Of a stretch of DNA of 14,480 nt, positions 1 to 6,201 are shown one piece after another. The notes below the pieces were generated by a model. The model saw only the letters and a list, made by a program, of their open reading frames with translations, made no database searches and was not told the DNA's origin. The DNA comes from JAVBKB01 sp031554275 (lineage in GTDB: Bacteria; Bacillota; Bacilli; JARBTR01): NCBI GenBank assembly GCA_031554275.1, contig JAVBKB010000063.1:1-14480 (forward strand), in the 5' to 3' direction. A program made the position numbers and the translations under genes. Numbering within the stretch: the first letter of the stretch is position 1; each line of letters starts with the position of its first letter.

Positions 1-1
1 A

Positions 2-556
2 AAACTGAAATACTGCAAGGGTAAAGCGAATCAAGTATTTGCGAATAGATTGAATCAGCAATTTAGCGCCAAGGAAAAGAACAAGATTTGGTGTACTGAT
101 TTCACTTACCTATTTTTAAAAGATGGTACTACACGTTACAACTGCACAATCATTGATTTATTTGATCGTTCTGTTATAGCTTCCCTAAATGGTGCACATA
201 TGACTGCCGACCTTGCTATCGATACATTGAAAATAGCATTAGAAAGGCATAAACCTGCTAAGGGCATTATACTCCACAGCGATCAAGGTAGTCAGTTTAC
301 AGCAAAAGCTTTCAACGATTTTTGCAAGAAATCATTTGTAAGGCAAAGTATGAGTAGAGCAGGCTGCCCATATGATAATGCCCCCATGGAGCGCTATTAC
401 AATACTTTAAAAAATGAATGGATCAATCTGTTTTCATACAGTTCCCTAAAGGCGTTAGATGATGCTGTGGATGACTTTGCTTACACTTGGTACAATCATG
501 TCAGGCCGCATTCTTACAACAATGGTCTTACTCCTAGCTTAGCTAGGTCCGCTTAA
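2..556 (+). CDS. IS3-family transposase (OrfB), 5' end outside window
   Basis: C-terminal 184 residues of a DDE transposase that moves an IS3-family insertion sequence by cutting and joining its ends. The frame is open from base 2, so the gene begins left of the window; the TTG at 50 is internal. The catalytic triad is visible: Asp in the WCTDFTYL motif (window residue 33), Asp in HSDQGSQF (residue 94) and Glu in NAPMERYY (residue 130). The last two are separated by 35 residues, as expected for the D-D(35)E retroviral-integrase fold. The YNHVRPH motif near the C terminus is also typical. The visible part has no frameshift or stop, so the copy may still be active. It is the only convincing gene on the plus strand and marks the left edge of the minus-strand toxin region. 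Confidence 0.93.
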   Translation, partial: KLKYCKGKANQVFANRLNQQFSAKEKNKIWCTDFTYLFLKDGTTRYNCTIIDLFDRSVIASLNGAHMTADLAIDTLKIALERHKPAKGIILHSDQGSQFTAKAFNDFCKKSFVRQSMSRAGCPYDNAPMERYYNTLKNEWINLFSYSSLKALDDAVDDFAYTWYNHVRPHSYNNGLTPSLARSA

Positions 557-574
557 CCTTTATACCTTAGTATT

Positions 575-615
575 ACAATTTTGCTTGACTAGAACAATTT
601 TGCTAGACCAGAACA
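575..615 (+). repeat. Likely right end of the IS3 element with a 19-bp tandem repeat
   Basis: Two adjacent 19-bp units at 575-593 and 594-612 share 17 of 19 bases (ACAATTTTGCT followed by a GAC/AGA-type half). They lie between the transposase stop and the start of unrelated DNA. The outermost bases read inward as TGTTCTGGTC, fitting the TG...CA ends of IS3 elements. The tandem units could be repeated transposase-binding sites. The left end is outside the window, so the terminal inverted repeat cannot be checked. Confidence 0.5.
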
Positions 616-875
616 AAATGGGGATTAACTACTGATTCAGAAAAACTTGTTCATATAAATGAACAATCTCTATAATCCTAGTTTAATCCGCATTATGGAA
701 TTTATATTTATGACTTTATTACCCTTCAAAACCACTCAAGGTCATAGGCAAATTAGTATAAAAAGTGAATTTTATGTGCTTTTTGGAATAACAGTACGAT
801 CCATTTCTATTACTTTAAAAAGGATTGCTAAAGAACCTATCGTATAAAACACGTAACCCAAAATGATACTGACAG
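616..875. repeat. 260-bp direct repeat, copy 1
   Basis: This segment recurs at 3165-3426 in the same orientation, with about 92% identity by eye including a 2-base indel in a T run. It contains the last ~35 codons of the 141-aa membrane protein gene, its downstream region and a terminator-like hairpin. The left limit coincides with the apparent IS3 end. The right limit falls inside the coding sequence, so the repeat boundary is not a gene boundary. Confidence 0.9.
640..666 (-). terminator. Rho-independent terminator, minus-strand module
   Basis: Read on the minus strand, an 8-bp stem (TTGTTCAT / ATGAACAA, 4-base loop; arms 659-666 and 647-654) is followed by GTTTTTC. It lies about 105 bases downstream of the stop of the last gene of the module. 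The stem is AT-rich and therefore weak. The hairpin and T run are kept in the second repeat copy. Confidence 0.5.
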
Positions 876-1197
876 GAGCTAAAGTTATCAATATTTCAAA
901 TTGATTATTTGAATGGAAGAAATCATCCATTAACCTGTACAAAAAGGGATTAGAAATTAATCCCATAACATAAAGGACAATGTACATTAGATATAGATAC
1001 CCGCTCATAGAACGATACTGTACTATTTCTGGATTATCAATTGATCCTATTATCCTTTTCATAACAGTAATCAAAACGATTCCTATTAAATAAAAAAATG
1101 ATACAAAAGAAAGTACAAAATTGTAGCCTATTGCAAAATTAAATAGTATAGAGAATGGTAACAATATCCACCATTTTTTAATGATCCATTCTTTCAT
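772..1197 (-). CDS. Polytopic membrane protein, 141 aa, candidate immunity protein
   Basis: Unrecognised integral membrane protein. Hydrophobic stretches at about residues 9-25, 27-47, 64-83 and 101-127 suggest four membrane spans, with a short charged C terminus. The start overlaps the 3' end of the preceding 154-aa gene by 20 bases and its ribosome binding site is weak, so translation is probably coupled. It is the last gene of a five-gene module headed by an orphan toxin-like tail. Small multi-span proteins next to membrane-active toxins are often immunity proteins; that role is inferred from context only. A second, truncated copy of its 3' end is found at 3302-3426. Confidence 0.8.
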   Translation of the reverse strand: MKEWIIKKWWILLPFSILFNFAIGYNFVLSFVSFFYLIGIVLITVMKRIIGSIDNPEIVQYRSMSGYLYLMYIVLYVMGLISNPFLYRLMDDFFHSNNQFEILITLAPVSIILGYVFYTIGSLAILFKVIEMDRTVIPKST

Positions 1198-1642
1198 GCT
1201 TCAACACGCTCAATTCTATATTTGTTAGACTACCCTTTAATTCTGTTGCCTTGTAAATTACATTTGGGTTTGGTTTGTTGCCCACAGGTACATCAAACCG
1301 AATAACCACACCCTCACGTGGCTTCAGCACCCCTAAAATACTGGCTCCAAATTCCAGATTCCCCTTTGCAAATTTTGTTTGATTATCTATTGCCATCAAT
1401 TCTAAGTTAAACTTTACTCCAACAAGATCCTCACTACGCTCGTTTACTAAAACTGCTGTTACGCGCATCTGCTTTCGCAAGTGCATATAGTCTCCCTGCA
1501 GTAACACCAGATTAATTGCCCCATCATTGAGTGTCCATTTTCTATCTTCAAAAAATTGATTAATACGCTTTAGTTCATTTAAATCGTTCTCAGTTAAATA
1601 TTCCTGTTTGCGGAAAGGGGCTTTAATTTCTATTTTATCCAA
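1178..1642 (-). CDS. Soluble 154-aa protein, SLAP-domain-like
   Basis: No signal peptide or membrane segment. The N-terminal third (residues 1-45) is charged and helical. Residues about 55-120 alternate in a beta-sandwich pattern: a VTAVLVNERSED stretch, then a strand ending in IDNQTKFAKGNLEFG, then LKPREGVVIRFDVP. This order (extra-strong residues in a strand, 'N-x-S' turn, 'iA..F', then a strand after a Pro) resembles the SLAP domain of some Bacillus surface-layer and accessory-Sec proteins, but the match is from memory of the pattern. The start is TTG at 1642, chosen because AAAGGGGAAG lies about seven bases upstream and no ATG is better placed. It sits 16 bases after the coiled-coil gene and overlaps the next gene by 20 bases. 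The function is unknown. Confidence 0.75.
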   Translation of the reverse strand: MDKIEIKAPFRKQEYLTENDLNELKRINQFFEDRKWTLNDGAINLVLLQGDYMHLRKQMRVTAVLVNERSEDLVGVKFNLELMAIDNQTKFAKGNLEFGASILGVLKPREGVVIRFDVPVGNKPNPNVIYKATELKGSLTNIELSVLKHERMDH

Positions 1643-1658
1643 CGCTCTTCCCCTTTCA

Positions 1659-2075
1659 TTAATTTACTATATTTGTTATCTCAGTACTAAGCCAGTTTAT
1701 CCCACTTTTTATCTCTCCAATGATACCTTGTTCCTCAAGTTTTTCATTTTCAAGTTTCATTATTTTCTCGTTCAAATCATCAACATTCTGATCTATATTT
1801 TTTATATACGTTTTAAAAGAACCGTCCACCAAGTGCTCATCAGTATCATCCTGCCACTTATCTAAAAGATCACCTTTCCAGTGGTCATGATCTTCGTTTT
1901 TCAGCTTTCTTACATCCTTTTTCAGATCCTCCATATCCTCCTTTAAATCCTGAAATTTCTTCACAATATTTTTTGCATCATTTATTTTTTCTTCAATTGT
2001 ATTCAGCTGTGTATGATGCGTTTTAAGATCTCGTTCTTTTTCATTTTTTTGTTTCTCTAATTCTTCTTTACCCAT
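1659..2075 (-). CDS. YwqH-like (DUF5082-type) coiled-coil protein, 138 aa
   Basis: Highly charged helical protein: coiled coil at residues 1-57, a turn carrying HDHWKGDLLDKW at about 62-73, then a second helix ending at residue 138. The helix / HWxG turn / helix layout and the length match the Bacillus YwqH-like family (DUF5082), a WXG100-related group encoded beside type VII effectors and thought to serve as export partners. ATG at 2075 follows the upstream stop by two bases, and its ribosome binding site (AGGAGAGG) lies inside the upstream gene, so the two are coupled. Unusually for such partners, it sits behind the toxin-like fragment, between two candidate accessory genes. Confidence 0.75.
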   Translation of the reverse strand: MGKEELEKQKNEKERDLKTHHTQLNTIEEKINDAKNIVKKFQDLKEDMEDLKKDVRKLKNEDHDHWKGDLLDKWQDDTDEHLVDGSFKTYIKNIDQNVDDLNEKIMKLENEKLEEQGIIGEIKSGINWLSTEITNIVN

Positions 2076-2077
2076 AT

Positions 2078-2560
2078 TTAACCTCTCCTGTCTCCAAGTT
2101 TCTTAACAACATACCAGCGATAGATAGTGGCTCCGAGAGAATTTGTCATCATATTCTTTGCTAGAATACCTCTGCAACTCAATCTGATAAATAGACTTAA
2201 TACAATTGTCAATGGGAACAACGCAAGGTACGATGCACTTTTCATAATTTGGAGTAATATTGCCTCCTCCTCATTTAGATTCAAATCTTTAAATAGTGCC
2301 TTCCATTTACGGAGCAAAATAAAGTTATAGATCATTAAAAATATAACTGGCCCAATCATCACAAAAAAACTTATTACTACTACCGCTGCCGCAAATTTGT
2401 CATTATACCAATCGACCCCGAATACCTCAAATTCAGCTAAAGTAAAATAAATAACCATAATCACAGGAAGTAAAACTATACTGTAGCATGGAATGGTTTC
2501 TAACAGAATCATTTTCTTATTAAAGGGAATTAATTTATTCTTAAATTCTTGCGAAATCAT
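2078..2560 (-). CDS. Membrane protein, 160 aa, candidate immunity protein
   Basis: Unrecognised polytopic membrane protein. Strongly hydrophobic stretches at about residues 24-42, 55-83 and 110-128 give three or four spans, with a charged loop near 85-99 and a basic C terminus. I prefer the ATG at 2560 over the TTG two codons upstream, because the AGGAGG ribosome binding site is nine bases from the ATG and only three from the TTG. That site overlaps the stop codon of the glycine-rich gene upstream, so the two genes are translated together. Its position directly after a toxin-like C-terminal domain is the classic place for an immunity gene; function is inferred from this position only. Confidence 0.8.
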   Translation of the reverse strand: MISQEFKNKLIPFNKKMILLETIPCYSIVLLPVIMVIYFTLAEFEVFGVDWYNDKFAAAVVVISFFVMIGPVIFLMIYNFILLRKWKALFKDLNLNEEEAILLQIMKSASYLALFPLTIVLSLFIRLSCRGILAKNMMTNSLGATIYRWYVVKKLGDRRG

Positions 2561-2573
2561 AAGCAAAGTCCTC

Positions 2574-3080
2574 CTACCAGTCTATTGTAAATCCAACTCC
2601 CCCGAGAGCACTACCGTCTGCACTGAAGTATCCTTCTTCAGCCGAATAGTCAACCTCTGCACCTACTTGAAGGCCATAACTAAGATCCAAGGTAAAATCA
2701 ACCCCAAATATTTCAAATCCAGGGGATACTTCAGCTGTTGCTACACCAGCATGTGCACCAACAGCAACCTGTTCTGGTGTGACAGTAAAAGTTGCATCTG
2801 CACTCCCTAAACTAGCCTCCACTCCTCCATGAACATTAAAGTCTTCACCTCCTACCGTAGCTGTGGCCTCCGAATGAAGACCATAAACATCTCCATGGAC
2901 ATCAATCCCATGCTGACCAATATAATAACCACCATCCGCATGTACCATTCCATTGTCCATCTCCGCTGAGCCTCCAACATTCTGACCTACTTGCCCTTCT
3001 CTGTCTATTCCAAATAGTTCCACCTCTCCTTCACCATAATATCCCTCATTATTCACACCAGTGTATCCAGATGCCGTCAA
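2574..3080 (-). CDS. Orphan glycine-rich C-terminal toxin-like tip, 5'-truncated
   Basis: An open frame of 168 codons from the first possible start, TTG at 3080, open back to a stop near 3139. No ribosome binding site precedes the TTG, so this is probably the 3' remnant of a larger gene. The protein is rich in Gly, Ala, Val and Asp, with alternating polar and hydrophobic residues and GGYY, VHGDVYG and VHGGVEA motifs. It closes with a GVDFTLDLSYG strand and a GVGFTIDW end. There is no signal peptide, Cys or nuclease motif. Similar glycine-rich beta regions occur at the C termini of RHS and other polymorphic toxins, hence the orphan-tip reading. The downstream genes are tightly coupled to it. 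It could instead be a complete small protein with an unseen start. Confidence 0.6.
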   Translation of the reverse strand: MTASGYTGVNNEGYYGEGEVELFGIDREGQVGQNVGGSAEMDNGMVHADGGYYIGQHGIDVHGDVYGLHSEATATVGGEDFNVHGGVEASLGSADATFTVTPEQVAVGAHAGVATAEVSPGFEIFGVDFTLDLSYGLQVGAEVDYSAEEGYFSADGSALGGVGFTIDW

Positions 3081-3164
3081 ACCACATAAGGTGCCAATGT
3101 CTGGACGATGCCGCGGTGGACAAGCATCGGTGCGTGGTTAACCTTGATCCAGCAGTATTTATGC
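3081..3164. other. GC-rich recombination-junction segment, origin unknown
   Basis: This 84-base stretch has clearly higher GC content than the DNA on both sides and separates the truncated toxin-like gene from repeat copy 2. A short plus-strand frame reads CQCLDDAAVDKHRC and LDPAVFMQMGINY before a stop, which looks like coding DNA from another replicon, possibly a mobile-element fragment. No family can be assigned safely. Confidence 0.35.
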
Positions 3165-3189
3165 AAATGGGGATTAACTACTGATTCAG

Positions 3190-3214
3190 AAAAACTTGTT
3201 CATATAAATGAACA
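3190..3214 (-). terminator. Second copy of the module terminator
   Basis: On the minus strand, a 7-bp stem TGTTCAT / ATGAACA with a 4-base loop (arms 3208-3214 and 3197-3203) is followed by AGTTTTTC. It is conserved with the hairpin at 640-666. It lies between the lipoprotein gene and the orphan module, so it would limit read-through into the module. Confidence 0.45.
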
Positions 3215-3301
3215 GCCTCTATAATCCTAGTTCAATCCCCATTATGGAATTTATATTTATGACTTTATTAACCTTCAAAACCACTCAAGGCCATAGGTAA
3301 A

Positions 3302-3426
3302 TTAGTATAAAAAGTCAATTTTCTGTTTTTTTTTTGAAATAACAGTGCGATCCATTTCTATTACTTTAAAAAGGATTGATAAAGAACCTATCGTATAAAA
3401 TACGTAACTCAAAATAACACTGACAG
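3302..3426 (-). pseudogene. 3' fragment of a 141-aa-type membrane protein gene
   Basis: In frame with the intact gene at 772-1197, this fragment still encodes its last membrane segment: YVFYTIGSL, then ILFKVIEMDRTVI. The tail is altered (SKKKQKIDFLY instead of PKST) because of the indel in the T run. Immediately upstream, beyond the repeat boundary, the frame meets a TGA, and nothing resembling the first 100 residues remains. It is therefore a dead remnant of a paralogue. Confidence 0.75.
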
Positions 3427-3477
3427 ATCACTTGTTTTGTGTTCATTGAAAACCAGGATTTTTGTAAAAACGAATGC

Positions 3478-3609
3478 CTATCCGATAGTTCGCAATTTTA
3501 TGTGTATTCCCTTGCACTCAATCCACTCGGTTGCAAGAAAGAGTAGCAGTACCTCTTGTATATAGACTGGGGTTGCTACACTTATAATACGGATTTCCTC
3601 ATCCCACAA
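3478..3609 (-). pseudogene. Decayed fragment, possibly of a LysR-type regulator
   Basis: A 43-codon open stretch with no start codon lies in otherwise empty DNA. It reads EIRIISVATPVYIQEVLLLF and then GIHIKLRTIG before a TAG. This resembles the start of a LysR effector-binding domain (strand, helix, strand: 'LRIa....y...ll..fl...p.v.l.l..g'). A related stretch just upstream is in a different frame, suggesting a frameshift. The assignment rests on pattern memory over one short segment. The rest of 3427-3783 shows nothing else I can support apart from a weak hairpin near its end. Confidence 0.3.
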
Positions 3610-3754
3610 CTAATCATTTCTATACATTGATGTTGCAATTTTTCTGGGTCAGAATACGAATCATTTTTGCGATAAAATTACGTTTAGCTACTATATTTCT
3701 CGACTCAAATCATTTAAATTTTATCCAAGCTGCATTTAACAAGACAGCCAATAA

Positions 3755-3774
3755 AAAATTTGCTAGAAAATTTT
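3755..3774 (-). terminator. Weak AT-only hairpin after the lipoprotein gene
   Basis: On the minus strand, AAAATTT and AAATTTT form a 7-bp stem around a 6-base loop, followed by a short T-rich stretch. It lies 10 bases beyond the lipoprotein stop. The stem has no G-C pair, so termination would be inefficient. Confidence 0.25.
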
Positions 3775-3783
3775 ATACCCATT

Positions 3784-4548
3784 CTAAATAGGTGCCTTAA
3801 TTTCTTCTACATCATTATATCTAATGTTTTCAGCAGTTACTGTTTGTCTATTCTCTGTTACCTCTGAACCATCCATTATTTCGATTGTCATGTTCATCTT
3901 TTGTTCCATAGGTAAGAATGTTTCCTTATCAATCTTATATTCGTAGCTTACATCAGAAATCCCTACTACATCTGTTCCTGGTGATAAATCTCCGCTTGAT
4001 TTCTCTTCAATTGCTGCAATTAGTTCCTCATTTGCTTCTAGCTCGAATTGGTAGTATCCTTCTTTCTCCTCCACAATCCCATCTTTTGCATAGGGCTTTA
4101 CTTTCTCAAGATTATTTTTTATACTGGCGGCCTCTAATTCTGTTTCCAACTCATCTGTAGCTACTGCTGTTTCGGCATCTGTCGCCTCTGTCCAAGTCTC
4201 ACCAATTTTCACATACTCTTTCCCACCAGTGAAAATTACCTCAGTCTCTATACCTAGCATCGTGCCCATCGTATGATAAGAAAGTTCTGGCTTCAAAACC
4301 GATTCAATCCCCATCTCGATTTGAGGCGTGAACTCTCCAATTGATAAATCCACTTTAAAATCACAAGATATACTTGAAGGGTCAGCTGTTGCCTCCACTA
4401 CTTCCTCAAAAAGTTTTACAGGATCCATTTCTTTTGGTTTAGATTGCGTTTTTTCCTTTGATTCTGTCTGGCTATTCCCGCACCCACTAAGCATTACCGT
4501 AAATGAGAGAACAAGTATAACTGCAATTATCGCTCTAACCTTCATCAT
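3784..4548 (-). CDS. DUF6612-like lipoprotein, 254 aa
   Basis: Secreted lipoprotein anchored to the outer face of the membrane. The start MMKVRAII is followed by a hydrophobic core and the lipobox LSGC with Cys at residue 23, the predicted lipidation site. Residues 24-40 are a charged linker. Residues about 45-250 form alternating strands, with FTGGKEYVKIGETWTE in the middle and EYKIDKETFLPMEQKM near the end. That layout matches the DUF6612/LppX-like fold of Bacillus lipoproteins, whose general role is poorly known but may involve binding lipids or other hydrophobic ligands. The ribosome binding site is weak (AAAGGT) and no clear promoter is visible in the 184 bases upstream. It lies between two toxin modules. 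An outward-facing immunity role is possible but only inferred. Confidence 0.85.
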   Translation of the reverse strand: MMKVRAIIAVILVLSFTVMLSGCGNSQTESKEKTQSKPKEMDPVKLFEEVVEATADPSSISCDFKVDLSIGEFTPQIEMGIESVLKPELSYHTMGTMLGIETEVIFTGGKEYVKIGETWTEATDAETAVATDELETELEAASIKNNLEKVKPYAKDGIVEEKEGYYQFELEANEELIAAIEEKSSGDLSPGTDVVGISDVSYEYKIDKETFLPMEQKMNMTIEIMDGSEVTENRQTVTAENIRYNDVEEIKAPI

Positions 4549-4732
4549 ATTTGATTACATACCTTTCGATTCGCTTTGAGCACAAAATAGAATGAAATAT
4601 TTGTGCTTTAGCGTTATTTTTTGCCTAAATAGGCGTTACCTATTAAATCGTTCCCTCAGTCGTAATTCTTAAACTATTTAGTGTCTGTGCACTAAAATAA
4701 GAAGCAACTGCACCATTTCCCGTGAGATTCCA

Positions 4733-5584
4733 CTAAGTCAGTTTATTATTGCACGCATCTATTAGTACTTGTGCTTCCTTTACTTGAGGCAATGTATTTC
4801 CTTCAGCGATAACTAAGTTGAGATGCTTTTTAGCCTCTTCATAATTACCTAAATAATAAAAGCATTTCCCAAGGTTGATATTATCAAATACACGTCCAAA
4901 AGCACTTGTTGATCGCATTGTAAAAATTACATTCATTGCTTCTTGATATTTTTCTTCATAAACAAATTTATAAACCTGAACACCTTTCCAAAGCTCTCGA
5001 CGTTTCTTCTTTTGTGACCAAGCTGAGGATAATTGATTGTAACAATTATTCATAATTTCTGTGTCCTTATCCTTAATAGCAAACAAGTACTGGATAAAAA
5101 AATCAGTGTCTATTTTCTTTCTTTTACTATACATTTGATCATACTGATTCCAGCGGTTTCTTGCTTTTTCATGTTCACTATTAATGTACAAATAAATGAC
5201 AAGATACGGAAAAGTATTCTTTCTCACATCTTTATTCCCGCTCTGTTGGAATGCAACAAGAAGTTCATAATCCAAAGCAAGATCACATTTAGCATTAAGA
5301 TTTTTAAAGATTTCTCTGTATAACTTTTCAAATCGAATATTATAGAAGTAGAAGGATATCAGCGCGGCTCCAATTATTTCCCAAATGCTTTGTTGCAATG
5401 TATATTCTGAAAAAATTGTTAGGACAATTGCGCTTACAGGAACAATGAAGACAAAAATAATGACAGACAATCTCATAATTGTAGAATGTCTATTAAAACG
5501 TTTAACAATTTTTTTTGGTTCTTTAAACCCCATGCCACCATCATGTTCCAATCTTACGCCAAACTTTTTTTTGCTATTACTCAT
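4733..5584 (-). CDS. Membrane-anchored TPR-like protein, 283 aa
   Basis: Unrecognised protein with a basic cytoplasmic N terminus (residues 1-36), two membrane spans at about 37-58 and 66-83, and a helical soluble domain from about 90 to 283. The last part (about 235-270) reads as a TPR repeat: LGKCFYYLGNYEEAKKHLNL followed by a second helix. Earlier helices with FVYEEKYQEAMN also fit helical-repeat packing. The start ATG at 5584 is preceded by AAAGGAG. An extended -10 promoter lies about 90 bases upstream. It is the first complete gene behind the RHS toxin gene, so it may be an immunity or accessory factor, but 690 bases of scarred DNA separate them and the link is weak. Confidence 0.8.
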   Translation of the reverse strand: MSNSKKKFGVRLEHDGGMGFKEPKKIVKRFNRHSTIMRLSVIIFVFIVPVSAIVLTIFSEYTLQQSIWEIIGAALISFYFYNIRFEKLYREIFKNLNAKCDLALDYELLVAFQQSGNKDVRKNTFPYLVIYLYINSEHEKARNRWNQYDQMYSKRKKIDTDFFIQYLFAIKDKDTEIMNNCYNQLSSAWSQKKKRRELWKGVQVYKFVYEEKYQEAMNVIFTMRSTSAFGRVFDNINLGKCFYYLGNYEEAKKHLNLVIAEGNTLPQVKEAQVLIDACNNKLT

Positions 5585-5674
5585 TCTCCCATTTCTCCTT
5601 TACTTGTTCTATTTTTAACTAGAACCATTTTACGAATACGTCCCTGTACATTCTAAATGCTGCATTCCCGAGGT

Positions 5675-5683
5675 ATTATAACA
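5675..5683 (-). promoter_or_regulatory. Extended -10 promoter for the 283-aa gene
   Basis: The minus strand reads TGTTATAAT, a consensus -10 box with the upstream TGN extension. No good -35 box is present at 17 bases, which is common for extended -10 promoters. It lies about 90 bases before the start codon at 5584 and is the best promoter in this gap. Confidence 0.45.
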
Positions 5684-5734
5684 AGGAAAGCACAAATCCT
5701 TTTGAATAGAGGGTTCCAAGCATTTTTCATTATT

Positions 5735-5774
5735 TTTAACTCGTTATAAAATATATACTTTATAACGAGTTAAA
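5735..5774. repeat. Perfect 16-bp inverted repeat with 8-base loop
   Basis: Arms 5735-5750 and 5759-5774 are exact complements (TTTAACTCGTTATAAA and its reverse complement) around ATATATAC. There is no T run after it on either strand, so it is not a classic terminator. It lies about 50 bases upstream of the extended -10 promoter and could be an operator, a transcript-end structure or a mobile-element scar. Confidence 0.6.
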
Positions 5775-6034
5775 TGGCACGAAAAGTTTTAAACGACTGA
5801 ACGAAAGGTTTTTACATTTTCTCGTTACAACGTTTCAGAAATGTAGGTTAACTGGAGTCTTAGATTGACTCTGTAGTGACATATGAAGAATTTGCCGTTC
5901 TTCTTTCTTGGCCTTGATTTCGAATGCAAAACCTTATCTTAAATATTCAATATCGACTTAATAAGAAGTAATTTCAAAGCTATTTATATGAATTTTGTTA
6001 TCACTTAAATCGATCGATCTACCATGGCATCTTC
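5775..6034. other. Intergenic stretch with no identifiable gene
   Basis: I see no gene, tRNA or clear regulatory site here. The minus strand has only short open stretches, for example about 32 codons near 5845-5940 containing EIKAKKEERQIL, without a start or ribosome binding site. The DNA looks like decayed sequence between the intron-like fragment and the hairpin. Confidence 0.4.
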
Positions 6035-6157
6035 TTCTATTTTCCAACTGTTATCCGAACCACACCCTATAGATTATGCCTCGGCTTCCTTCGATCCCCA
6101 CCGATAGGCCCATTGCAATTGGCTAACAGTTCGGGATTTTCACCCTATAGCAATTGT
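6035..6157 (-). ncRNA. Fragment resembling domain I of a group II intron
   Basis: The minus strand carries in order GGGTGAAAATCCC, GTTAGCC, TTGCAATGGGC, then GGGGATCGAAGGAAGCCGAG. This order matches the conserved 5' (domain I) region of common bacterial group II introns. Two distant segments, 6124-6131 and 6046-6053, are exact 8-base complements and could close the folded region. The 10-mer CACCCTATAG occurs twice, at 6063-6072 and 6141-6150. No domain V hairpin or reverse transcriptase gene is present, so this would be an inactive remnant. The family call is from memory of sequence pattern. Confidence 0.5.
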
Positions 6158-6201
6158 CCATTTCGGAAGTACATCTAAAATAGTACGTAGCAATATTAAG
6201 T

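Larger units (their letters stand above)
3165..3426. repeat. 260-bp direct repeat, copy 2
   Basis: Same orientation as 616-875 and about 92% identical by eye. It begins directly after the GC-rich segment and ends at TGACAG, where the two copies diverge abruptly. It carries the 3' end of a second 141-aa-type membrane gene and a copy of the terminator hairpin. It thus marks the end of a former upstream module of the same kind. Confidence 0.9.

Noticed and set aside
659..847. Plus-strand 62-codon open frame
   Set aside because: It runs through the downstream repeat and antisense to the 3' end of the membrane gene; no ribosome binding site, and the second repeat copy does not preserve the frame because of an indel.
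3523..3590. Plus-strand promoter (TTGCAA and TATATA, or TATAAT near 3582)
   Set aside because: Spacing between candidate boxes is 21-22 bases and no plus-strand gene follows.
4628..4644. Small hairpin AATAGG / CCTATT upstream of the lipoprotein gene
   Set aside because: Only a 6-bp stem with no T run; too weak to call.
6130..6157. Cobalamin riboswitch, suggested by GGTGAAAATCCC followed by GAACTGTTAGCC
   Set aside because: The CCGCAACTG-type core and downstream boxes are absent, there is no vitamin B12 gene nearby, and the following motifs fit group II intron domain I better.
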